Shown here piece after piece: positions 8,971 to 16,617 of a stretch of 64,000 nt of DNA. A program made the translations under genes and the position numbers. Where the stretch lies: positions 10,618-74,617 of the forward strand of contig CAZFSS010000018.1 of assembly GCA_964521715.1 (NCBI GenBank), written 5' to 3'. This DNA comes from DAOVRD01 sp964521715. Lineage in GTDB: Bacteria > Planctomycetota > Brocadiia > SM23-32. The notes beneath the pieces are model-generated. The model was not told where the DNA came from. It did not search any database and saw nothing but the letters and a program-made list of their open reading frames with translations. The first letter of the stretch is position 1. Each line of letters starts with the position of its first letter.

Positions 8971-10077
8971 ATGGCCAGAGGCGACAACGGACACATGACG
9001 GCCCGCGAGCGCTTCCACGCGACGTTCGAGTACGGCCGGCCCGACCGCGTCTTCATGATGCCCCAGTGGGTCTTCAACGACACCCGCCAGCGCTGGCTGC
9101 GCGAGGGCATGCCCTGGGACGTGCACTTCAACACCTACTTCGGCTTCGACCGGTTCGAGACAATCCCCCTGAACGCCGGCATCTACCCGCCGCTCGAGAC
9201 CAAGGTCGTCGAGCAGACGGCCGAGTGGTGCATCATCGAAGACGAGTTCGGCGGACGCGCCAAGCGCTGGACGGATCGCGAGGCCGGCATGCCCCAGTGG
9301 ATCCGCTTCCCCGTGCGCGACCGCGAGACCTGGGAGAGGTGGAAGCAGCGCCTCGACCCCGACGCCCCCAACCGCTATCCCGAGTACTGGGACCACCTGA
9401 AGCGCTGCTACGCCCAGCGCGACTTTCCCCTCGGCATCCACGTCGGCTCCTACTACGGATGGATCCGCAACTGGGTCGGCATGGAGAACCTGGCCTTCTG
9501 GTACTACGACTGCCCCGACCTGGTGCACGAGATGACGGAGTACATCGCCGACTTCATGCTGCGCCTGATCGCCCGCGCGCTCGACGAGATCCCGGACATC
9601 GACTACGGCCAGGTCTGGGAGGACATGGCCATGAAGACCGGCTCCCTCATCTCGCCCAGGCTGTTCCGCGACTTCATGATGGAGCCGCTCAAGCGCGTCA
9701 CGCGCGCCCTGAACGAGTGCGGCATCGACATCATCATGGTGGATTGCGACGGCAACGTGGACGAGCTGGTGCCGCTCTGGCTGGAGGCGAACGTAAACTT
9801 GATCTACCCGCTGGAAGTGGCCGCCGACTGCGACGCCCTCCAGTATCGCGAACGGCACGGGCAAGACGTGCTGCTGCTGGGCAACATCGACAAGCGGGCG
9901 CTGCGCGAAAGCCGCACGAAGGCCGACATCGAGCGGGAGGTCATGTCGAAGGTGCCGCAGCTCGTCGAGCAAGGCGGCTACTCGCCCTTCGTGGACCACG
10001 CGGTGCCGCCGGACGTCCCGTTCGAGAACTTCAAGTACTACATGGACCTGGTCAACGAAGTCTGCACCCTCGGCTGA
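8971..10077 (+). CDS. URO-D-fold protein (uroporphyrinogen decarboxylase/MtaA-like)
   Basis: A 368-residue TIM-barrel protein of the URO-D superfamily. The N-terminal signature MTARERFHATFEYGRPDRV is typical of the non-haem branch found near methyltransfer genes. Later blocks include YGQVWEDMAMKTGSLISPR, the strand DIIMVDCDGNVDELVPLW and LLLGNIDKRAL. True HemE has an Arg-rich N-terminal substrate motif that I do not see, so tetrapyrrole decarboxylation is unlikely. Corrinoid or thiol methyltransfer, as in MtaA, is the closest known role, but the substrate is unknown. GGAGGAAGACAAGC precedes ATG 8971. It is coupled to the PurF-like gene. Confidence 0.85.
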   Translation: MARGDNGHMTARERFHATFEYGRPDRVFMMPQWVFNDTRQRWLREGMPWDVHFNTYFGFDRFETIPLNAGIYPPLETKVVEQTAEWCIIEDEFGGRAKRWTDREAGMPQWIRFPVRDRETWERWKQRLDPDAPNRYPEYWDHLKRCYAQRDFPLGIHVGSYYGWIRNWVGMENLAFWYYDCPDLVHEMTEYIADFMLRLIARALDEIPDIDYGQVWEDMAMKTGSLISPRLFRDFMMEPLKRVTRALNECGIDIIMVDCDGNVDELVPLWLEANVNLIYPLEVAADCDALQYRERHGQDVLLLGNIDKRALRESRTKADIEREVMSKVPQLVEQGGYSPFVDHAVPPDVPFENFKYYMDLVNEVCTLG

Positions 10078-10109
10078 CGGCGGGGCCGCAAAGCCGACAG
10101 ACACCATTC

Positions 10110-10277
10110 GACACGGATGCACACGGCCGCCGTACGGCGGCCAGGGATAAAGACGGATGGGATAACAAGGTAGGGCGGGAAAGGGTTGCTGCCAGGCAAC
10201 GGAGTCGCCGACTCCTGACGTGGACCCGACGCTAACGCGGAAGCTTGAGTCCGTGATCATCCGTGTTGATCCGTGTC
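10110..10277. repeat. Intergenic element bounded by 17-bp inverted ends
   Basis: Bases 10110-10126 (GACACGGATGCACACGG) are the reverse complement of 10261-10277 (CCGTGTTGATCCGTGTC) with two mismatches. The ends enclose about 134 bases without a coding frame, including a short palindrome near 10127-10141. It could be a non-autonomous mobile element or a large hairpin following the URO-D gene. No target-site duplication was recognised. Confidence 0.5.
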
Positions 10278-10347
10278 TAACTGCCGTTCCGCCTTACCCC
10301 AGATCTATGTCTTCATGCTGTCCATCGCTGTCCACCGGGCGTGCCCC

Positions 10348-11355
10348 CTACTCGCCCCCGTACGTGTCGCGCAGGAGTTGCTCGTACGTCCTGTAGATCC
10401 CCAGCAGGTGCTCCTGCCTCGCGTCGGCCGGCTCGTCCGGCACGTCCTTCAGCCCCACGATCTTGCGCAGGGCCGCCCGGCGCTCATCCATCGTGATCGG
10501 CCCGTCGCCTATGCGCAGAACGGCCTTCACCGGCAGATGGTCGGAGCCGACGGGCTCGCCGGCGCTCAGAGCGGGCGAAGTGCGCTCGTTCTCCACGGGG
10601 GCGAAGGCGACGATCCGCACGTCGCCGCCCTTCTTGACCCAGACGTAGTCCACGCCGTGGCCGAACCCCTCGTAGCCGCTCTCGCGCACGGGGTTCAGCT
10701 CGGGGTTATCCGCCGGGTAGATGTTGAAGTCGCCCACGTAGACTTGCGGCGCGAGGCCCTCGTCCGCGATCACCTTCCGGTTATAGTCAAGCTCCTGGGC
10801 GCGGATGGCCGGATCCTGCCAGTGTAGGTGCGTGTCGTAGACGTGAAGGAGCGCGCCGTCGTCCAACCGGATCGTCACGCGGATGATGCCGACACCCGGG
10901 GTGCCGCCGTGCGAGAGATCCTTGCCCTCGACGATGGGGAACCGCGACAGCACGGCGAACCCGTGGAAGCGGCTCTTCTCCTGTATGAAATAGTGCATGT
11001 TCAGGCGGCGGGCCAGTTCCGGCACCGTGCGCATCTCGCCGTGGCCTCCGTGCTCATCGTCCGCTGCGTCATGCTCGGGAACCACGCTCTCCTGAAGGGC
11101 GATGATGTCCGCGTCCAGCGATCGGAACACGTCCGTGAAGAACTCGAAGTAGCCGGGCTTGTTCGGATTGGGGTACCATTCGGTGTCCGCCCACACGTTC
11201 CATGGCGGCTCGCCTCCCGGCCTCACGCCCTGGAAGTGCATCATGTTGTAGGAGACGATCGAGACTTCCGTGGCGCCGGCGCTCCCCCTTGCAAGCGAAC
11301 AAAGGGCGAGGGCGCCGGCCAGGATCACGACGACGTGTCTCGCTTCCACGGCCAT
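10348..11355 (-). CDS. Secreted endonuclease/exonuclease/phosphatase (EEP) family protein
   Basis: An exported metal-dependent phosphodiesterase or nuclease of the EEP fold. Motifs in order: VSIVSYNMMHF, DIIALQE (metal-binding Glu), YDTHLHW, VYVGDFNIYPADN (catalytic Asp-x-Asn) and VGSDHLPVKAV (terminal Asp-His). The N-terminus is a signal peptide (VVVILAGALALCSLARGSAGA). The start is uncertain: ATG 11355 is used, but GGAGGG lies only one base before it and is better spaced for GTG 11349; a longer GTG frame begins at 11379. The C-terminal 60 residues form an extra helical tail. The substrate (DNA, lipid or sugar phosphate) cannot be told from sequence. Confidence 0.82.
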   Translation of the reverse strand: MAVEARHVVVILAGALALCSLARGSAGATEVSIVSYNMMHFQGVRPGGEPPWNVWADTEWYPNPNKPGYFEFFTDVFRSLDADIIALQESVVPEHDAADDEHGGHGEMRTVPELARRLNMHYFIQEKSRFHGFAVLSRFPIVEGKDLSHGGTPGVGIIRVTIRLDDGALLHVYDTHLHWQDPAIRAQELDYNRKVIADEGLAPQVYVGDFNIYPADNPELNPVRESGYEGFGHGVDYVWVKKGGDVRIVAFAPVENERTSPALSAGEPVGSDHLPVKAVLRIGDGPITMDERRAALRKIVGLKDVPDEPADARQEHLLGIYRTYEQLLRDTYGGE

Positions 11356-11491
11356 CCCTCCATCGAGTTCGTCGGGCACGCGCAGGCCGAGCGGCGCGCA
11401 AGCGCTGCCGGGTGTCCACCAGCATAGGACCGGACCGGCCCGGTATCAAGCAGCCGCGCCGGCCGGTGCACGCCGGGCCAGGCAGGCGCGG

Positions 11492-11593
11492 CAGCAGTTC
11501 ACCATTGCGACTGACGCCCGGGGGCGCGCGCTAGGCATCGCCACCGTCAAGGACCTCGTCGAGGAGATAGTGGGTGAGCTCGAGGCGTGGTAG
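11492..11593 (+). pseudogene. Remnant of a CBS-domain (CorC/TlyC-type) protein C-terminus
   Basis: The frame reads QQFTIATDARGRALGIATVK, then DLVEEIVGELEAW and a stop. This is the characteristic end of a second CBS motif in CorC/TlyC/CNNM-type proteins (G-x-x-T-x-x-D-hh-E-E-hh-G-E). Upstream sequence in all frames is unrelated and overlaps the EEP gene start, so only about 33 codons survive. Probably a gene fragment left by deletion. Confidence 0.5.
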
Positions 11594-11615
11594 AATGGCG
11601 GCGGGAGGGTGTCGC

Positions 11616-13466
11616 ATGAATGCATGTCGCCGTGGAGGGGCGTGGGGCCTTCTGGGGCTCTTCCTCATCGCCGCGCTTGCCGGCGCGGTCGACGCACAGG
11701 CCGGGCCGCTCCGCGCTGCGCTGCCTTCCGAGGCCGTCGGCGGGCCGCGTTTCGTGGTCCAAGCCCGCCTGCGCGAGCCCAAGCAGCCGCCCGGCGCGCG
11801 GACGGACCTCCGGGTCACGTTCGAGTGCGCCCCCGACTACTACGTCTGGCACGACACGATCCGAGTCGAGCTCACCGGTGCGGGCGGCGCCGGCGTGTCC
11901 GTCGGCCCGCTCTCTCTGCCGGAGCCGAAAGAGAAGGACGATCCGCTCGCAGGCGGGCGCCTGAAGTACCTGGACGGCACGTTCACGGCCACGCTGGGGC
12001 TGGCGATAGGCGCCGAAGTCAAGCCCGGCGACTATGACCTGACCTTCCACGTGTCGTACACGGGCTGCGGGCCCGACATCTGCGAGCTTGGCAGCAAAGA
12101 CGTGGCCGCGCGTCTGACCGTGCTGGGGGGCCCGGCAGTGCCGTCCGCGGGCGGGCGCGCCCCGTCGCCCGTGCCGGCGGGAGGCGAGGCCGCCGAGGTC
12201 GGGGGCGAGATGCCGCCCGAGCTGGCCGGCCAAAGCCCCATCGTCGTCATCCTGCTCGCTTTCCTGGCCGGACTCGGCCTCACGTTCACGCCCTGCGTTT
12301 ATCCCCTGATCCCCGTCACCATCGCCCTGGTGGGGGCCACGGCCGGCCGCGGCAGGCTGGACGGCCTGGTGCGCTCGCTCGTCTACGTGTTGGGCATCGC
12401 GGTCACCTATTCGGTGGTCGGCGTGGTGGCGGCAGCGACCGGCGGCATGTTCGGCGCGTGGCTTCAGCGCCCGGCCGTTTACGTCGCCCTGGCCGCCGTC
12501 TTCGTACTGCTGGCCGGCGGCATGTTCGACGTCTACTCGATCGACATCTCGTCGCAGCGGCTTCAGCGCGTGCAGGCGGCGCTCCGGGGGCGGTGGGGCC
12601 TGGTCGGCATCTGGCTGATCGGCGTGCTCTCCGGAGCGGCGGCCACGGCCTGCATCGCGCCCGTCATCCTCGGCATGCTCGGCTACGTGGCTCAGCGCGG
12701 CAACATGTTGCTCGGCTTCCTCATCTTCTTCGCGATGGCATGGGGCATGGGGGCGTCGCTCGTCGCGCTGGGCACGTTCACGGGCCTGCTGAAGGCCATG
12801 CCGAAGTCCGGACAGTGGATGGTAACGATCAAGCACCTCTTCGGGCTGGCGTTGGTGGCGGTCGCGGTCTACTTCGTCGGCAGGAGCCGGCTGCTGTCGG
12901 AGGCGTGGTTCCGGGGCTTCATCGGCGCGGCCCTCCTGGGCGCGGCCGTGTACGTGGGCGCGTTCGACGTGCTGACGCGCGGGTCCGGCTGGTACGCCCG
13001 GCTAAGGAAAACCTTCGGCCTGCTGCTCCTCGTGGCGGCGGGGGCGGCCTTCCTGTTCGCCGGCGAGGCGGCGTTGGGGGAGGCCGCCGGGCCAACACGG
13101 CCCGTCGGCGCGCGCTTCCCGAGTCCGATCTGGTGGCAGACGTCAGAGACGGACGCACTGGCCAGGGCGAAGGCGGAGGGCAAGCCGGTCCTGCTCGACT
13201 TCTGGGCGGAGTGGTGCAACCCCTGCCTGAGGATGCTCAAGACGACGTTCGTCGACCCGAGGGTAGTCGCCGAGACGCAGCGCTTCGTCTGCGCGAGAAT
13301 AGACGTGGGGTCCCTCAACGAAGCGCAGATGGAGGGGCTACGGGAGCGCTACGGTCTGCGGGGCGTGCCGACGGTGGTCCTGGTCAGCACGACGGGGAAG
13401 CGGACGGTCCTGGCCGGCTACCGCGACGCCGACGCCCTGCTCCAGGTCATGCAAACCATCCGATGA
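11616..13466 (+). CDS. dsbD: Thiol:disulfide interchange protein DsbD
   Basis: A 616-residue inner-membrane reductant carrier that moves electrons from cytoplasmic thioredoxin to periplasmic thiols. All three domains are present: a periplasmic N-terminal domain with C151 and C156 (YTGCGPDICEL), a membrane domain with about eight helices and the paired redox cysteines C227 (FTPCVYPL) and C346 (ATACIAPV), and a C-terminal thioredoxin domain with C534-N-P-C537 (WAEWCNPCLRM). A signal peptide covers about residues 1-27. The start ATG 11616 is chosen for GGGAGGG 7 bases upstream; the frame is open from 11574. The window holds no cytochrome-maturation genes, so its clients are unknown. Confidence 0.93.
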   Translation: MNACRRGGAWGLLGLFLIAALAGAVDAQAGPLRAALPSEAVGGPRFVVQARLREPKQPPGARTDLRVTFECAPDYYVWHDTIRVELTGAGGAGVSVGPLSLPEPKEKDDPLAGGRLKYLDGTFTATLGLAIGAEVKPGDYDLTFHVSYTGCGPDICELGSKDVAARLTVLGGPAVPSAGGRAPSPVPAGGEAAEVGGEMPPELAGQSPIVVILLAFLAGLGLTFTPCVYPLIPVTIALVGATAGRGRLDGLVRSLVYVLGIAVTYSVVGVVAAATGGMFGAWLQRPAVYVALAAVFVLLAGGMFDVYSIDISSQRLQRVQAALRGRWGLVGIWLIGVLSGAAATACIAPVILGMLGYVAQRGNMLLGFLIFFAMAWGMGASLVALGTFTGLLKAMPKSGQWMVTIKHLFGLALVAVAVYFVGRSRLLSEAWFRGFIGAALLGAAVYVGAFDVLTRGSGWYARLRKTFGLLLLVAAGAAFLFAGEAALGEAAGPTRPVGARFPSPIWWQTSETDALARAKAEGKPVLLDFWAEWCNPCLRMLKTTFVDPRVVAETQRFVCARIDVGSLNEAQMEGLRERYGLRGVPTVVLVSTTGKRTVLAGYRDADALLQVMQTIR

Positions 13467-13576
13467 CCGCCGAGGACCCCACCGCAGAATTCGCGGAGAA
13501 CGCGGAGAACGGCAACGCCGCAACCACAACGCTTGCCCGCCGAATGGCGGGGACACGACGAGCACAACACCGGCCG

Positions 13577-13605
13577 TTTCGCACGGGGCGCTGCCCTGCT
13601 ATAAT
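13577..13605 (+). promoter_or_regulatory. Putative sigma70-type promoter for hsp20
   Basis: A perfect -10 box TATAAT lies at 13600-13605, 17 bases after a poor -35 (TTTCGC, 13577-13582). It is 37 bases upstream of the hsp20 start. No CIRCE-type inverted repeat is visible. Confidence 0.45.
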
Positions 13606-13642
13606 GGAGTTGAGGGACGGGAACCACCCAGGGAGGAAAACC

Positions 13643-14080
13643 ATGGAGCAACGCGACATGTGGCAGGAAATGCGCAAACACTTCGCCGACATGGCGGATG
13701 CCATCGACCGGGCCGTCCGCAAGGTTCCGCCCTTCAGCGGCCTGGTCAGGGCGGAACGCCCGGCCGTGAACGTCTACGAGACCGACAGGGAGGTCGTCGT
13801 TCAGGCCGAAGTGCCCGGCGTGAGCCGCGAGAGCCTGGGCGTCAGCCTTCAGCACGGCGTGCTGACCATCCACGGCAAGGAGGACCGCGCGCAGTTCGAG
13901 GGCCTCAGAGCCGTCGTGCAGGAGCGCGGCCCGGCAGAGTTCTGCCGGGAGGTAACGCTCCCCCCCTCCGCCGACCAAGAGGCGGAGCCGGAGGCGGCGC
14001 TCGACAATGGCCTGCTCACGGTGCGGCTGAAGAAGATCGCCCCGCCGGAAGCCAGGACGATCGACGTGAAGGTCCGTTGA
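13643..14080 (+). CDS. Hsp20/alpha-crystallin small heat-shock protein
   Basis: A 145-residue ATP-independent chaperone. The alpha-crystallin domain runs from about residue 35 (RPAVNVYETDREVVVQAEVP) through GVSRESLGVSLQHGVLTIHG to the near-terminal ALDNGLLTVRLKK, where the usual A-x-h-x-N-G-h-L strand is clear. The N-terminal arm (1-34) is short and amphipathic. ATG 13643 has GGGAGGAAAACC upstream; the frame is open far upstream only as a shadow of dsbD. It may be cotranscribed with the NifU-domain gene 104 bases downstream. Confidence 0.93.
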   Translation: MEQRDMWQEMRKHFADMADAIDRAVRKVPPFSGLVRAERPAVNVYETDREVVVQAEVPGVSRESLGVSLQHGVLTIHGKEDRAQFEGLRAVVQERGPAEFCREVTLPPSADQEAEPEAALDNGLLTVRLKKIAPPEARTIDVKVR

Positions 14081-14184
14081 CGACGGCCCCACCGGCGAGT
14101 TCGGTCGCCCTGCTGCGGCAGTGCGCAGAGCGGCGGGGCCAGTTTCCCGCGAGCCCCGCGGTGCAAACAGCAAAGGAACAACAG

Positions 14185-14442
14185 ATGGTAGACAAGAACA
14201 AAGTGGCACAGGCAATAGACCAGATACGCCCCCTGCTGCAGGCGCACGGGGGCGACATCCAGTTGGTCGAGGTCACCGACGACGGCATCGTCAAGGTCGT
14301 GCTCGAGGGCGCCTGCAGGGGCTGCCCCATGGCCCAGATCACCATCCACCGGGGCGTCGAGGCCAAGTTGAAGGAGGAGATACCGGACGTCCAGAGGGTC
14401 GTTCCCGTCGAGGCACCCGTCGAGACTGCAGACGGGAGTTAG
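14185..14442 (+). CDS. NifU C-terminal domain (NFU-type) Fe-S scaffold protein
   Basis: This 85-residue protein is a stand-alone NFU domain. The diagnostic C44-R-G-C47 pair sits in EGACRGCPMA, with the family N-terminus VAQAIDQIRPLLQAHGGDIQ. Such proteins carry or deliver a [4Fe-4S] cluster between two monomers. The only clear Fe-S client in the window is the radical SAM protein at 30035. A terminator-like hairpin follows at 14473. Confidence 0.92.
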   Translation: MVDKNKVAQAIDQIRPLLQAHGGDIQLVEVTDDGIVKVVLEGACRGCPMAQITIHRGVEAKLKEEIPDVQRVVPVEAPVETADGS

Positions 14443-14472
14443 CCTGCCGGAGAAAGCCCCGTAGACCGCCGA

Positions 14473-14500
14473 GGGCAGAGGCTTGCGTCTCTGCCCTTTG
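14473..14500 (+). terminator. Terminator-like hairpin after the NifU-domain gene
   Basis: GGGCAGAG (14473-14480) pairs perfectly with CTCTGCCC (14489-14496) across an 8-base loop and is followed by TTTG. The T-run is short, so termination may be weak and some transcript may continue into the glycosidase gene. Confidence 0.55.
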
Positions 14501-14519
14501 CCTCAGATAGGAGGCTGCA

Positions 14520-16235
14520 TTGAGGCCCATATCCATCTACTGCGACTGGGCGCTCCACGACGAACTGGGCGACGACGTGCACCTCACCGAAGAGATGACG
14601 ATGGGCGTGCTGGACACGCTGGAGCGCTGGAAGTCCGAGCACGGCGTCGCCTTCGATTACTACCTGTTGGACGCGTTCTGGTTCGCCAGGCCGGGCGACT
14701 ACAGAAGCTTCGACCCGCAGGCGTGGCCGAACGGCTTTGGGCCGGCCCGCAGGAGAATGGAGTCCCTCGGCATCGTGCCGGGGCTCTGGCTGGACGTGAC
14801 CGGCGGGAGCGTCACGGGCAACGAGTTCTGGGCCGACAGCCTGGACGTCAACACCCACCACAGCTACTGCCTGTTCGACGGCCCCTACGGGGACGGCCTC
14901 CAGGACGCGATGCTGCGTGCCGCCGAGCGCTGGGGCGTGCGCTTGTTCAAGTTCGACTTCGCGAACTTCTACGCCGTCACCGACCGGTTCAGCAACCTGG
15001 AGGCGGGCGACATCTACGCGCGCAACGTCGCTGCGTTCGGCCGAATCCTGCGCGCCGTCCGCGCGAAGTACCCCGAGGCCATCGTGCTGGCCTACAACGG
15101 CTTCGCCCACATGCCGGAATACCTGAGCAGCACGGCGGCGCCGGTCGTCCCCGGCATAGACCCGCGGTGGCTGGACGTCGTGGATTACGTCTACAGCGGC
15201 GACCCGCGTCCCGCCGACGTCCCCTGCACGTCGCTGCGCCGGGCCGTGGACATGTACCAGGACCACATGGTCTACAAGTTCCATCGCAGCGGCATCCCCC
15301 TGCACCGCATCGACGACCACGGCTGCATGGTGGGCGAGACCAACACGATCTACTACCTCGGCAGGCGGGGGTGGCGGCGAGCCTGGGTGCAGACGCTGGC
15401 GCGCGGCGGGCGCAAGGCGCACTTCTACGGCGACGTGCACCTGCTGGACGCCGACGACGTCGAGTTCCTCAGGCGCGCGCGCGACCTGTTCTTCGAGCTC
15501 TACCGGGCCGGCGCCTGGACGCGTCCGGTCGGCGGAGTCCCATGCCAGTCGCCGTGGCACGGGTTCCTTACCGGCAACGGCGAGGACGGCTTGCTCGTGG
15601 TCGTCAACCCCTCCCCGTCCGCCATCGAGGCCGTTGTCACCGTCGAAGACCTGACCGTGGCGCGGGTGATCTTCCACGACGAGGGGTCGTTCGCCGACTG
15701 CAGCGCGGCCGGAGAGGCCCTCTACGTGCGGCTCGCCCCGGAGCAGATGGCCCTGGTCGGGCTGGGCGAGAAAGCGGATCCGCGGCACGACCTCGGCACG
15801 AACGTCGGCGGGGATCGCGTCACGGCGGACTCGACGCGCATGGAGCTGGCGTTCGTCCTCTCGGACGGCCCCGGCGACGGCCGCACGGCCGAGTGCCGCG
15901 TGACCGGAGCGCAGATCAAGGCGGCTGCCGAGAAGGACGACTTCGACGGCCTGCGCCTCTCTTTCCGCCTGCGGGAGGGAAACGAAGCGTACCGCCGCGC
16001 CGTGCCGCGCGAGCAGGCCGTGTCCGAGGCCCTCCGCATCGAAGTCGAGGCGGACGGGCGCCCGGTTGAGGCGCGTGCACTCGTGCCCGACGTTCGCGTC
16101 TGGTCCGGCTGCTCCTGGGTCACCGGCCTCTATGGCGTGGCGGACCTCTCGGAAGCCGCTGAAGTGTCCGTCAGCTTCGCCTGTCCGGACCCGAGGCCCC
16201 GCATCGTCCCCGAGGCGTGGCTGCAGTTCCTGTGA
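14520..16235 (+). CDS. GH-D clan-like glycosidase (alpha-galactosidase/melibiase-like), no signal peptide
   Basis: A 571-residue protein starting with TTG 14520, supported by AGGAGG at about 14509. A TIM barrel occupies about 1-330: FDYYLLDAFWF (45-55), LGIVPGLWLDVTGG, then RLFKFDFANF, where D146 in K-F-D fits the nucleophile of GH27/GH36 enzymes. An Asp or Glu further on (for example HRIDDHGCMVGETN) could be the acid/base. A C-terminal beta domain follows from about 345 (WHGFLTGNGEDGLLVVVNPS). There is no signal peptide, so it likely acts on imported oligosaccharide. Family assignment is by motif order; GH31 or GH97-like relatives are possible. Confidence 0.65.
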   Translation: MRPISIYCDWALHDELGDDVHLTEEMTMGVLDTLERWKSEHGVAFDYYLLDAFWFARPGDYRSFDPQAWPNGFGPARRRMESLGIVPGLWLDVTGGSVTGNEFWADSLDVNTHHSYCLFDGPYGDGLQDAMLRAAERWGVRLFKFDFANFYAVTDRFSNLEAGDIYARNVAAFGRILRAVRAKYPEAIVLAYNGFAHMPEYLSSTAAPVVPGIDPRWLDVVDYVYSGDPRPADVPCTSLRRAVDMYQDHMVYKFHRSGIPLHRIDDHGCMVGETNTIYYLGRRGWRRAWVQTLARGGRKAHFYGDVHLLDADDVEFLRRARDLFFELYRAGAWTRPVGGVPCQSPWHGFLTGNGEDGLLVVVNPSPSAIEAVVTVEDLTVARVIFHDEGSFADCSAAGEALYVRLAPEQMALVGLGEKADPRHDLGTNVGGDRVTADSTRMELAFVLSDGPGDGRTAECRVTGAQIKAAAEKDDFDGLRLSFRLREGNEAYRRAVPREQAVSEALRIEVEADGRPVEARALVPDVRVWSGCSWVTGLYGVADLSEAAEVSVSFACPDPRPRIVPEAWLQFL

Positions 16236-16266
16236 CGCAGCGTCCAGGCGTTCCGCGCACCGGCCC

Positions 16267-16295
16267 TTGAAGCGCGCGACGTCCCGTGTTACGAT
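16267..16295 (+). promoter_or_regulatory. Promoter of the CooT-like gene
   Basis: TTGAAG (16267-16272), 17-base spacer, TACGAT (16290-16295). The gene starts 51 bases after the -10 box. Confidence 0.55.
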
Positions 16296-16346
16296 TAATC
16301 CAATCGTAGCACTCATCCCGGCACGGAGCCTGAGGAGGCATTGCAC

Positions 16347-16544
16347 ATGTGCCAGTCGAACGTCTACATCATCGAAGGCAACGAGCACAAACTGCTGATG
16401 AAGGACGCGGCATGGCTCGAGGCAGACGACGAGGTGATCGTGGTCGGCAATGACCTGGGGGAGAAGAAGACCGTCAAGGCCCGCCTGAAGATCGCCGACC
16501 TGGTTCAGCACCGCATCGTGCTGGAACCCGTCGCATCGTCGTAG
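16347..16544 (+). CDS. CooT-family small metal-binding protein
   Basis: A 65-residue protein beginning MCQSNVYIIEGNEHKLLMKD, the exact style of the CooT family, with the later VKARLKIADLVQHRIVLEP. In Rhodospirillum rubrum CooT the second residue, Cys2, binds Ni(II) at the dimer interface; C2 is present here. CooT serves nickel insertion into CO dehydrogenase, but no CODH gene is in this window, so it may serve another nickel enzyme or a different role. ATG 16347 is preceded by GAGGAGG; one extra in-frame ATG upstream at 16341 would put Cys out of position 2. Confidence 0.85.
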   Translation: MCQSNVYIIEGNEHKLLMKDAAWLEADDEVIVVGNDLGEKKTVKARLKIADLVQHRIVLEPVASS

Positions 16545-16617
16545 GAACCACTGCGGCGAGCAAACGGTCCGAAACGAACGCCGCCGCCCGGCCCCGAAGC
16601 CATAGTCCCGGCGCGGC

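Noticed and set aside
8971..10077. Calling the URO-D-like gene hemE
   Set aside because: The Arg-rich N-terminal tetrapyrrole motif of HemE is not visible and no other haem gene is nearby.
8037..10235. A 732-residue plus-strand frame overlapping two recognised genes
   Set aside because: Arg/Pro/Ala-rich out-of-frame translation of the PurF-like and URO-D-like genes.
7456..10260. A 934-residue open frame on the minus strand
   Set aside because: It is antisense to the PurF-like and URO-D-like genes, is rich in Val/His/Asp/Gly/Arg without any domain, and reflects high third-position GC.
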